Source of the DNA: a virus
Length of the DNA stretch: 25,603 nucleotides
Direction: 5' to 3' (one strand)
IMG/VR virus record: IMGVR_UViG_3300020159_001388
Span: 1 to 25,603 of that record
Shown: positions 15,421 through 22,364 of the stretch, piece by piece
Layout: every line of letters starts with the position of its first letter
Position numbering within the stretch: position 1 is the first letter of the stretch
Made by a program: the position numbers and the translations under genes
Notes under the pieces: generated by a model
The model's database searches: none
What the model was told of the DNA's origin: nothing
The model's input: the letters and a program-made list of their open reading frames with translations, nothing else

Positions 15421-17072
15421 ATTATGTTTTCTGATAAATATTTGTTACAATCAATTAATTTCAAATCATTAGAACCAACTAATGTCATAATTTCATTTTG
15501 TTCTGGAATTACGAATGTATTTTTATCGATTTTAACACCATTTGTTTTATAAATCTTAACAGTTTTACTTTTAACATTAACAAATATAATAATATCAACT
15601 TTCTTATATTCTTGGAGACTTGACGAACCTTGTATTGAAAAACTACCATCTGGTAATTGTTTTACAATTTGAAAAGGTTTAATTTGTCCAGTTAATGATT
15701 GGTTATTTATAGTCACAGTAGCATCAATTCCTGATAACATATCTGAAGTACTACCTGCACCTGCTTGAATTTCACAAGCACCTTCACCTAAATGTTGGTT
15801 AATAATTTTCATTGCGGCATCTTCATTTCGTTTACCTAAACAATCGGTTCTTTTTAAGATACCCCCTATTTGTTTTAAAGTATTAGATTGTGTTGCTCTA
15901 TTAAAAATTTGTGAACGAAGTCCATCTAAAACTGAAAAGAATCTTTTTAATTCTAATAAATTTATTTGTGGGTCGTTACCATATTCTATTTTAGGTTGTC
16001 CATTTTGAGATAAATATTCATTAATGTCTTTATGAATAACACAAAATGCGGAGTATGACGAGGTTAAATTCATTAATAAAGACCTAACACTTTGTTTGTC
16101 GTACAAACCTGCCTCGTGACCAACGAATAATGAGTTTTTATCTCTCCAATTTTGGGGGTATTCTTTTTTAAGTATATCCATCCACCCTTGGACATAGTCG
16201 TACTTAAACTTCTTGAAGATATACGGTAAATCACTAGATGGGAATAGTAAGGATTTAAATTTAAGTTCCTCACTATGAGAACAACTTTGAGACTTTATTT
16301 CCGATTCCGTTAAAATATCTTGAGATGAACTATTCATTAATTGCATCATAACTATTTCTTCATCAATACGAGTTTCAACTTTCATTTTATAAAGTTTTTC
16401 AACAAACTCCCAATTAACAACTTCCCAAAAGTTTTTAACATATTCGTCTCGTTTATTTCTGTATTTTAAATAATAAGCGTGTTCCCATATATCTAATCCA
16501 AGAATTGGATACCCACCATTTTTAACGTCATTCATTAATGGATTGTCTTGATTTGGTGTTGACATAATCTTTAAAGAATTGTTTTTGGTAATTACTAACC
16601 AAACCCATCCCGAACCAAATTGTTCTTTTGCAATGGCATTAAATTGTTTCTTCAAACCTGCAAGACTTCCAAAGTCTTTTTCAATTCTTTTTATAACTAA
16701 TCCTCCTGGTTTTTGTTTGGTGGGTGATAACATTTTCCAAAATAATGCGTGATTGTAAGCACCTCCGGCATTATTTCTAACATCATCATTAAATCTACTA
16801 ATTGTTTTAACTATTTGTTCTAAATCTAAATCTCCGAATTTTTTCTTATCTAAGGCTAAGTTTAATTTTTCCACATAACCTTTGTAGTGTTTGTTATAGT
16901 GGACATCCATAGTTTCAGGGTCAATAAATCTTTTAAGGGAACTGTAGGAATAAGGTAATTTTTCAATACCTATTTTTTTCATTTCATTAATGAAAAATTT
17001 TTGGGCGAAGTCACGTTCATTTTTTTGAACCTCTTCTTTTAACTCTTCAATCTTGTTTACTAAGTTTCTCAT
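15411..17072 (-). CDS. Fe/Mn superoxide dismutase fused to a PD-(D/E)XK nuclease-like C-terminus
   Basis: 553 residues, more than twice a normal SOD (about 200). Residues 38-230 are a full Fe/Mn SOD: LPYSYSSLKRFIDPETMDVHYNKHY (ligand H58), GGAYNHALFW (H108), FGSGWVWLV, and LDIWEHAYYLKYRN (D194, H198), then VNWEFVEKLY. All four metal ligands are present, so activity (superoxide to O2 and H2O2) is plausible. Residues about 240-410 are helical and not recognised. Residues about 412-553 carry E417, GIDATV (D450) and GQIKP (Q463-x-K465) between beta strands, matching a PD-(D/E)XK nuclease in its QxK form. It overlaps the neck gene by ten bases and follows HNH 2. No frameshift is seen; the fusion is one frame. 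Confidence 0.8.
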   Translation of the reverse strand: MRNLVNKIEELKEEVQKNERDFAQKFFINEMKKIGIEKLPYSYSSLKRFIDPETMDVHYNKHYKGYVEKLNLALDKKKFGDLDLEQIVKTISRFNDDVRNNAGGAYNHALFWKMLSPTKQKPGGLVIKRIEKDFGSLAGLKKQFNAIAKEQFGSGWVWLVITKNNSLKIMSTPNQDNPLMNDVKNGGYPILGLDIWEHAYYLKYRNKRDEYVKNFWEVVNWEFVEKLYKMKVETRIDEEIVMMQLMNSSSQDILTESEIKSQSCSHSEELKFKSLLFPSSDLPYIFKKFKYDYVQGWMDILKKEYPQNWRDKNSLFVGHEAGLYDKQSVRSLLMNLTSSYSAFCVIHKDINEYLSQNGQPKIEYGNDPQINLLELKRFFSVLDGLRSQIFNRATQSNTLKQIGGILKRTDCLGKRNEDAAMKIINQHLGEGACEIQAGAGSTSDMLSGIDATVTINNQSLTGQIKPFQIVKQLPDGSFSIQGSSSLQEYKKVDIIIFVNVKSKTVKIYKTNGVKIDKNTFVIPEQNEIMTLVGSNDLKLIDCNKYLSENIIWE

Positions 17073-17075
17073 ATT

Positions 17076-17669
17076 TTAGGCTATTTTGTTTATAATAAAT
17101 ATCTTATTACTTTTTTTTAAGTTATCTTCCGCCCATAATGGTTGTAGGTTAGTATAGTGACATAACTTAAATATTTCTTCCTCTGTCTTTGCGGAAGATA
17201 ATGGGATTATGTGGTCAATATGAATGTATTTACCCATTAATTCCCAAGACATACCATCTGTGAATTGATTCTCAATATGTTCTTTTAAAAATTGAGGAGT
17301 ACAACCAATAATTTCAAATGTTTGACTTCTCTTTGTAATATAATTGACATCTAAAAATCTTTTTAACCTTCGTCTAACATTTTTTATTAATTTAAAGGTA
17401 GGGTCAATTTTTTTTCTTTCTGTTGTATATCTTGGATTATTTTTTCTCCACAATCTATTTCTTTCTAATATTATATCGTGGTTTTTTTCTTTATTTTCGT
17501 TATAATATTTTTTAGCCTTTTCTTTTTTTGCCTCAGAATTATTTGCACGGTAAATTAATTTACGACATTCTTTACAATAAACATAATAACCATCACATCT
17601 TTGTTTATCCTTTGGGAATTCACAAATATATTTTTTTTCTTTACACTTACTACAAATCTTTGTTTCCAT
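17076..17669 (-). CDS. Free-standing HNH homing-type endonuclease 2
   Basis: 197 residues and a paralogue of the endonuclease at 9844-10509. It has an N-terminal zinc site (CSKCKEKK, then CKEC), a Lys/Asn-rich linker shorter than in copy 1, and the core YIHIDHIIPLSS (H150, D152, H153) with N174 in TNLQPLWAEDN. The catalytic third is far better conserved between copies than the DNA-recognition parts, as expected if targets differ. The ATG overlaps the RHH gene end by 20 bases. Its stop is three bases before the SOD-fusion start. Confidence 0.9.
   Translation of the reverse strand: METKICSKCKEKKYICEFPKDKQRCDGYYVYCKECRKLIYRANNSEAKKEKAKKYYNENKEKNHDIILERNRLWRKNNPRYTTERKKIDPTFKLIKNVRRRLKRFLDVNYITKRSQTFEIIGCTPQFLKEHIENQFTDGMSWELMGKYIHIDHIIPLSSAKTEEEIFKLCHYTNLQPLWAEDNLKKSNKIFIINKIA
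17092..17106. repeat. 15-bp direct repeat, copy A (HNH 2 cassette downstream edge)
   Basis: ATAATAAATATCTTA in the last codons of HNH 2. The same 15 bases recur in the same orientation at 17813-17827, just before the paired RHH gene. The two copies bracket the RHH-HNH cassette. Confidence 0.6.
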
Positions 17670-17811
17670 TTTTTTTATAATCTTTAAGTAGTTGATTAAC
17701 GAGTGAAGATAAATTAATATGAAGATTTCTGTAATATGTTAATAATTCACGGTCTAAAGCCACGGATACTTTAGTTTTTTTTTCTTCTTCTGTTTTTAAT
17801 TTTCTTCCCAT
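17650..17811 (-). CDS. Small ribbon-helix-helix (CopG-like) protein paired with HNH 2
   Basis: 53 residues, starting MGRKLKTEEEKKTKVSVALDREL and ending in a helix LSSLVNQLLKDYKK. It aligns with the RHH protein at 10487-10645 (M-x-R-x2-K-x-EE, LDR-(D/E)-L, then L-x-NQLLK/LLNKLLK and a closing Tyr). RHH proteins bind DNA as dimers through the beta strand. Its 3' end overlaps the HNH start by 20 bases, again suggesting coupled expression. Probably regulates or guides the endonuclease. Confidence 0.7.
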   Translation of the reverse strand: MGRKLKTEEEKKTKVSVALDRELLTYYRNLHINLSSLVNQLLKDYKKNGNKDL

Positions 17812-17812
17812 A

Positions 17813-17827
17813 ATAATAAATATCTTA
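17813..17827. repeat. 15-bp direct repeat, copy B (upstream of RHH 2)
   Basis: Second copy of ATAATAAATATCTTA. Read on the minus strand it places AGATATTTAT four bases before the RHH ATG, the spacing also seen at 19665 (four bases) and 10651 (five bases). Confidence 0.6.
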
Positions 17828-17849
17828 AAAGTTATAAAAGTGTGAATAT

Positions 17850-17870
17850 TCCTAAAATTATTTTTTAGGA
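17850..17870. other. Hairpin over the SNF2 gene stop codon
   Basis: TCCTAAAA at 17850-17857 pairs perfectly with TTTTAGGA at 17863-17870 around a five-base loop that contains the SNF2 gene stop. No T run follows on the minus strand, so a classical terminator is unlikely; an mRNA end or processing structure is possible. Confidence 0.3.
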
Positions 17871-19630
17871 TTTATTTTATTCATAATGTTCGCAACAAAA
17901 TCTCCTTTATCCTCTAAATCATCACCCATAACGGTATTAATATTTAATTTTTTTTGATTTATCATATCGTATATAATACTTTCTATAGAATTAATGAAGA
18001 TTGGGTAATAAACGGATACCGAATTTTTTTGCCCATATCTGTATGCTCTGTCTTCAGCTTGTGATAAATCACCCGGAACAAAAGATAAGTCATTCATTAT
18101 AACCGCTTCTGCTGCGGTTAGTGTTATTCCAGTTCCCGCCGCTCGAATATTCCCAACAAACACTTTGATTTTTTCGTTATTTTGGAATTCATCAATAGCG
18201 TATTGTCTTTGAGGTTTTGACGTTGAACCGTCTAACTTAACCGATTGTTTCCCAAAATGTTCAGCAATCTTGTTTAATGTTTCTGTAAAGTTGGTAAAGA
18301 TTATGACTTTTTTGTCTTGTTCTAAAATATTTTCAGCCAATTCTATTGTGTCTTTTATTTTTTCTTCGGCAATCACTTGACGAACTTTCATTAACTTACT
18401 GAACTGAACTGTTAAAGATGTTGATTCATCTGGATTCTTATTATACCAATCGTAATATTCTCCCATTAATCCTTCATAAAGTTTTGAGTTTAATCTCAAA
18501 TAAATTGGTGTGATAATTTTTTCGGGTAAATCTAACACTTCCGTTTTTAATCTACGTAAAAATTGTCTTGAGGTTCTGTCTCTTAATTCTTCTAAATTAG
18601 ATGCTCCGGTTACATTCCATATTTTACGAGTTCCTGCGGTGAACTGATAACCCTGACAATATCTTACAGCATATGCTAACCAATTCTGAGCTACAGGACT
18701 CTCAATAAGTGCCAATAGATTAAAGTAATTCATTGGACGGTTAGTCATCGGTGTTCCGGTTAATAACCACACTCTCTCACAACTTTTAGAAAAACTATTA
18801 ACTAATTTGGTCCTCGCGGCTTGTCCGTTACTTACATAATGAGCCTCATCCAAAATAATCAAATCAAAATTACCTTGAGTGATTAAAGACTCTGACTTAC
18901 CTTTGATGTCGTAAAAGTTTTTAAGAATATCATAATTAATAATTACAAAATCGTGTTCTGTTGAGAAGTTCTTCCCTTCGCAGATATAAACACTTCTGTC
19001 CGTATAATTCTGAATTTCCCTCATCCAATTAATCTTCAAAGATGCTGGAGAAATGATTAGTATTTTTTTAACCCCCGTCTCCAAGGCGGCAATAATTGTA
19101 GAGGTTGTTTTACCCAATCCCATATCATCGGCAAGGATAAATCTTTTACATCCTACTAATTTTTCGATAGCCTCTTTTTGGTGATTAAGCGGGGGACGAT
19201 GAGAATATTTTGAGTAATCTATTTCAACCTTTTCAACATTATGGGTTTTAATCACAGCACCTTTCGGTAACCAAAATTCGTGTAATTCTTCATTTTCAAA
19301 CACCTTGCCCCAAATGTGATATGACTTGTCTTTTTCAACTAAAAGTTTTTCAATCCAAATTTGTTCGGGAACTTTAGTATACAATTTTTCATCGGCAATC
19401 TTCTGAGCAAAGTATGGGTCTAAATTAACCCATTTCTTAGCCACTTTAGGGACAACGTTAAAATAATTTACAATATATTCTGATTGGGCTCTTGTGGGGT
19501 AGAATTTTTTATTCAACTCCTGTTGACGTTTTAATCTCATCAGATAGTTGTTTGCACCACTATACGACTCAAGAATTTCGAGTGCTTTTTGTTCTAACAA
19601 CGGTTTAATTTCTTGGTTTTTTATTTCCAA
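17858..19630 (-). CDS. SNF2-family DNA-dependent ATPase/helicase
   Basis: 590 residues. Two RecA-like domains with all main SF2/SNF2 motifs: ADDMGLGKTT (Walker A, 167-176), LIISPASLKINW (Ia), DEAH (261-264), LLTGTPMTNRP (III), KVIIFTNFTE (IV), GTGITLTAAEAV (V) and QAEDRAYRYGQKNSV (VI, 524-538). An alpha-helical N-terminus of about 130 residues precedes. The layout resembles compact SMARCAL1/HepA-like translocases; T4 UvsW has a different motif VI. It likely remodels DNA during replication or recombination. The apparent start is TTG at 19630; no in-frame ATG exists upstream before a stop, and the first internal ATG is residue 31, so the true start is uncertain. Confidence 0.9.
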   Translation of the reverse strand: MEIKNQEIKPLLEQKALEILESYSGANNYLMRLKRQQELNKKFYPTRAQSEYIVNYFNVVPKVAKKWVNLDPYFAQKIADEKLYTKVPEQIWIEKLLVEKDKSYHIWGKVFENEELHEFWLPKGAVIKTHNVEKVEIDYSKYSHRPPLNHQKEAIEKLVGCKRFILADDMGLGKTTSTIIAALETGVKKILIISPASLKINWMREIQNYTDRSVYICEGKNFSTEHDFVIINYDILKNFYDIKGKSESLITQGNFDLIILDEAHYVSNGQAARTKLVNSFSKSCERVWLLTGTPMTNRPMNYFNLLALIESPVAQNWLAYAVRYCQGYQFTAGTRKIWNVTGASNLEELRDRTSRQFLRRLKTEVLDLPEKIITPIYLRLNSKLYEGLMGEYYDWYNKNPDESTSLTVQFSKLMKVRQVIAEEKIKDTIELAENILEQDKKVIIFTNFTETLNKIAEHFGKQSVKLDGSTSKPQRQYAIDEFQNNEKIKVFVGNIRAAGTGITLTAAEAVIMNDLSFVPGDLSQAEDRAYRYGQKNSVSVYYPIFINSIESIIYDMINQKKLNINTVMGDDLEDKGDFVANIMNKINPKK

Positions 19631-19678
19631 AGCTCGTCTATTTATGTAATGATAATAAAATTATAGATATTTATCAAT
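19631..19678. promoter_or_regulatory. Divergent promoter region between SNF2 and gp14-like genes
   Basis: Only 48 bases separate the two divergent starts. On the minus strand CATAAATA (19639-19646) and GATAAATA (19668-19675) resemble T4-type late promoter boxes facing the SNF2 gene. On the plus strand AGATATTTAT (19665-19674) lies four bases before the ATG. Both operons must start here or within the neighbours. Confidence 0.35.
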
Positions 19679-20194
19679 ATGAGTCAAAATAAAATACCAA
19701 TTACAAGGTTAGGAAAATTTTTTGGTGGTGAAGATTTCAACTTAGAGGTTGAAATGGGTAGGGAGTGGTTAGAAGGTGATATGAATTTTACTTTAATATT
19801 ATATCGTGTTGATAGATACCGTTCTAGCACTGACGACGTTTATGGTGAAACTGTCTCGGACGGTATTAAATTTCAGTCTCCTGTGGAGTTTAAGGCTCTT
19901 GTTCAAGTAATGGCTCCTGAGAATAAATTTATGGGTAGTTCCAAGATTGAACAGTTTGAGCCAGGTAACATTCGTATATCGGTATATCAATCACAACTTG
20001 AAGAATTGGGTATTGATATTGAATATGGAGACTATATTGGATACTACGAAACGGAAACAAGAGTTAGATACTATGTGGTCAATAATGATGGTAGAGTTGT
20101 CTCAGATAATAAACATACGTATGCGGGTTTTAAACCATTTTATAGAACTATTATGGCATCACCTGTAAGTGCCAACGAATTTAGAGGATTATAA
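19679..20194 (+). CDS. Neck protein, gp14-like (tentative)
   Basis: 171 residues, shorter than T4 gp14 (256). YGETVSDGIKFQSPVEFKALVQ, a long beta region, IDIEYGDYIGYYETETRVRYYVVNND and FKPFYRTIMASP recall the GD-IYF and PFYQ blocks of T4 gp14. It sits where gp14 should be in T4 order, before the gp15-like and sheath genes. gp14 completes the neck with gp13. The assignment is partly by context. The stop shares one base with the next ATG (TAATG). Confidence 0.5.
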   Translation: MSQNKIPITRLGKFFGGEDFNLEVEMGREWLEGDMNFTLILYRVDRYRSSTDDVYGETVSDGIKFQSPVEFKALVQVMAPENKFMGSSKIEQFEPGNIRISVYQSQLEELGIDIEYGDYIGYYETETRVRYYVVNNDGRVVSDNKHTYAGFKPFYRTIMASPVSANEFRGL

Positions 20195-20487
20195 TGAAAA
20201 TATTAATTACAGAATCACAAATAGAGGTATTACGAAGAGTATACGAAATAAGTGACCTTGTTGATTACGTTATTCATCATTTGAATAATGAGATTAGAAG
20301 TGGGGGTCCAGGTAATAAACCCGACAATTTTGGAGTATATGAAAATTGGGTTGCCCAAAGACTTAGTGATAGTTTCCAACGTAGACACCCTAACATTGAT
20401 TATAAAAAAATAGATTTTTTAAGGATAATATCTGCGGTGTATAACGATAAACTAAAATTAGGGTTCAAATACTCGAGAAAAAACTAA
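20194..20487 (+). CDS. Small phage protein with MKILITESQ leader
   Basis: 97 residues, mostly helical and basic, with a conserved-looking GGPGNKPDNFGVYENW turn. The N-terminus MKILITESQ is nearly the same as that of the next gene (MKIFITETQ) although the remainders are unrelated. No known domain. It is coupled to both neighbours by one-base TAATG overlaps, so it is probably co-expressed with neck and tail genes. Confidence 0.6.
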   Translation: MKILITESQIEVLRRVYEISDLVDYVIHHLNNEIRSGGPGNKPDNFGVYENWVAQRLSDSFQRRHPNIDYKKIDFLRIISAVYNDKLKLGFKYSRKN

Positions 20488-20642
20488 TGAAAATATTTAT
20501 AACGGAAACCCAGTATAAAAAAATAATTGAAACTGTCACAAATAAAGAAGTAATTTGTGACAATTGTGGTTGGTCTTGGGATTTATCTGAAGGTGGTGAC
20601 GACCCATATATTTGTCATAAATGTGGACACGATAATGAATGA
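20487..20642 (+). CDS. 51-residue zinc-ribbon protein with MKIFITETQ leader
   Basis: A short gene. After the leader, CDNCGWSWDLSEGGDDPYIC and HKCGHDNE form two CxxC knuckles separated by a Gly/Asp-rich loop, a treble-clef or zinc-ribbon-like zinc site. The ATG overlaps the previous stop by one base and its end overlaps the next start, so the small gene fits a continuous operon. This ribbon is also familiar as a C-terminal tail of other phage proteins, so it may be a portable module. Role unknown; metal binding is very likely. Confidence 0.75.
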   Translation: MKIFITETQYKKIIETVTNKEVICDNCGWSWDLSEGGDDPYICHKCGHDNE

Positions 20643-21036
20643 AAAAGATTTAAAAGGTGAAAAAGTTATGGTTCATTATAACTTACATAAACATACTTTT
20701 TCAGTGACTTACAAATCACGGGTTATAATGAACGCCGATTATGTTAAATTAACTAACGTTGAATTTAGAGTTAGACAAGGTGGGAAGAATAAAGTTAGAG
20801 AAGAAAAAAATAAAAACGTACACGCCTTTGTTATTGGGGAATTAGTCAATTATTGTAAATACCCTTGTGAAAACATACCACAGGAATCAAACGATAATAT
20901 TGTCACATACGACCCTTACAAATATGATAGTTTTGTTTACAAATCAACAGAACAACCAATATACGGAGCCAAAGAGGTTGATATGATTAACCAAAAGAAT
21001 AAATTATTCGTAATTAACGAAATTTTAAAATATTAA
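20635..21036 (+). CDS. Conserved hypothetical phage protein
   Basis: 133 residues from the ATG at 20635, which overlaps the zinc-ribbon stop. An in-frame ATG at 20557 would add 26 residues entirely inside the zinc-ribbon gene and is less likely. It has a beta-rich, basic first half (VMVHYNLHKHTFSVTYKSRV, VEFRVRQGGKNKVREEKNKNVHAFVIG) and a Tyr/Asp-rich second half. No catalytic motif is recognised. It lies one base before the gp15-like gene. Confidence 0.6.
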   Translation: MNEKDLKGEKVMVHYNLHKHTFSVTYKSRVIMNADYVKLTNVEFRVRQGGKNKVREEKNKNVHAFVIGELVNYCKYPCENIPQESNDNIVTYDPYKYDSFVYKSTEQPIYGAKEVDMINQKNKLFVINEILKY

Positions 21037-21037
21037 T

Positions 21038-22078
21038 ATGGGATTTCCTAAACAAATAAAAAAAAATATTGAGTTAACTCCCTACAGGACATTATATCCT
21101 CGTAGAGTTGAGTTATTGGATAAAATTAATGAGCACGGAACTTTTTTGCCAAAATCAATTTTACACGCCGACTTGGACGGTGGATTCTTAAATTTCGTTA
21201 AAAATGATTTAAAAGTGGTTACAGAAGGAAAAGTAATCCCTACGACAGATATTTTAATCACCACACAAAATTGGGCTCAATTTACACAAACTTGGAACTT
21301 CCAAGACTTGGATAAAAATGTCTCACCACCATTTATCACAGTTGTTAGAAATCCTGAAATAAAATACGGTTCATTACCGTCACTACAGTGGACAATTCCA
21401 AACAGAAAAGAATTTTATTATGCCTCGGTTCCAAATTTTGATGGGAATAGAATTAATGTTGATGTGTATAAGATACCTCAACCTGTTCCTGTTGATATAA
21501 AATATTCTGTTAAAATTATTTGTAATAGAATGAGAGAATTAAACACTCTTAATAAAACTATTTTACAGAAATTTTCATCAAGACAAGCATATACTCAAAT
21601 TAAAGGACATTACATTCCTATAATTATGGATAATGTATCTGACGAATCGGTAATGGACGTTGAGAAAAGAAAATATTATATACAAAGTTACGATTTCACT
21701 ATGATGGGATTCTTAATGGATGAAGATGAGTTTGAAGTTAAACCCGGTGTCGAAAGAGTTTTCCAATTATTCGAAACAACTCAAGGTATTGATAATAGAA
21801 AAAGAAAGTCTCTATCAGACAATCCTAAAAATTATAATACCACGATTGAATTTGTTGACGAAAATGTTTTTGCGACAAAAAGATTTTACGATAAAGTTGA
21901 TTTGACATTAATTAAAACTGACAATGTTGATTCATATGACGTATTTGTTAATGATGAATACTACGGTTTAAACCCTATCAAAATACAACTAAATGCCAAT
22001 AGTATTGTTAGGTTTGAAATCGTGAAAGATTTTCCGAATCAAACATCAACTATTGAATTTAAAGCGACGATAGTCTAA
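21038..22078 (+). CDS. 15: Tail terminator / sheath-stabilising protein, gp15-like
   Basis: 346 residues against 272 in T4 gp15. The alignable core is VDIKYSVKIICNRMRELN (T4 has IKMIYELSIFTRYEDDM), then NKTILQKFSSRQAYTQIKGHYIPIIMDNVSDES, and MDVEKRKYYIQSYDFTMMGFLMDEDEF (T4: LSRRRIEWSLTFEVNGWMYP). The position before the sheath gene fits. gp15 caps the tube and sheath and meets the neck. About 95 extra C-terminal residues form a beta-rich extension not found in T4. The stop overlaps the 3' end of a minus-strand RHH gene by four bases. Confidence 0.75.
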   Translation: MGFPKQIKKNIELTPYRTLYPRRVELLDKINEHGTFLPKSILHADLDGGFLNFVKNDLKVVTEGKVIPTTDILITTQNWAQFTQTWNFQDLDKNVSPPFITVVRNPEIKYGSLPSLQWTIPNRKEFYYASVPNFDGNRINVDVYKIPQPVPVDIKYSVKIICNRMRELNTLNKTILQKFSSRQAYTQIKGHYIPIIMDNVSDESVMDVEKRKYYIQSYDFTMMGFLMDEDEFEVKPGVERVFQLFETTQGIDNRKRKSLSDNPKNYNTTIEFVDENVFATKRFYDKVDLTLIKTDNVDSYDVFVNDEYYGLNPIKIQLNANSIVRFEIVKDFPNQTSTIEFKATIV

Positions 22079-22239
22079 CGCTCACCGTAGATATCTTTCT
22101 TTTCCTTACAAGTTTCAATAATTAAATTTTCCACAAACTTGTAAATCTTAATACCTTTTTTATCACAATATTTCTTCAATATTTCGTGAGACTCAACTGA
22201 AATCTTAAGATTTTTAATTTTTTTATTCTCATTACTCAT
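22075..22239 (-). CDS. Lone ribbon-helix-helix protein (54 aa)
   Basis: Starts MSNENKKIKNLKISVESHEIL and continues KKYCDKKGIKIYKFVENLIIETCKEKKDIYGER. The beta strand (KNLKISV) followed by two helices fits an RHH DNA binder. Unlike the other two RHH genes there is no HNH partner. It is antisense to, and convergent with, the gp15-like gene by four bases and divergent from the sheath gene. Upstream of its ATG is an 11-bp tandem repeat. A repressor of the divergent sheath promoter, or a leftover of a decayed cassette, are both possible. Confidence 0.6.
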   Translation of the reverse strand: MSNENKKIKNLKISVESHEILKKYCDKKGIKIYKFVENLIIETCKEKKDIYGER

Positions 22240-22247
22240 ATACATAA

Positions 22248-22269
22248 GTAGAAAAAAGGTAGAAAAAAG
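22248..22269. repeat. 11-bp perfect tandem repeat, possible RHH operator
   Basis: GTAGAAAAAAG occurs twice head to tail (22248-22258 and 22259-22269), eight bases upstream of the minus-strand RHH start and about 95 bases before the sheath ATG. RHH proteins commonly bind short repeated sites next to their own genes. Confidence 0.45.
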
Positions 22270-22332
22270 TCTGCCAAAATAAAAATATGTTTATAAAAGT
22301 AAAGTTTTTTGGTATAAAAACAAATATTTATG

Positions 22333-22340
22333 AATAAATA
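22333..22340 (+). promoter_or_regulatory. Candidate late promoter for the tail sheath gene
   Basis: AATAAATA, one base off the T4 late consensus TATAAATA and matching the NATAAATA form used by marine T4-like phages, lies 24 bases before the sheath ATG. A/T-rich context lowers confidence. Confidence 0.35.
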
Positions 22341-22364
22341 AATCTGAACAGAAATTAAAAAATA

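Noticed and set aside
17850-17870. Terminator for the SNF2 gene
   Set aside because: The stem is good but no T run follows on the minus strand, and it covers the stop codon.
17858-19630. UvsW helicase assignment for the 590-residue ATPase
   Set aside because: The QAEDRAYRYGQ motif and overall layout are SNF2/SMARCAL1-like rather than UvsW.
20557-20634. Longer N-terminus for the 20635-21036 gene
   Set aside because: The extra 26 residues overlap the zinc-ribbon gene throughout, while the ATG at 20635 gives the short start-stop overlap typical of this operon.
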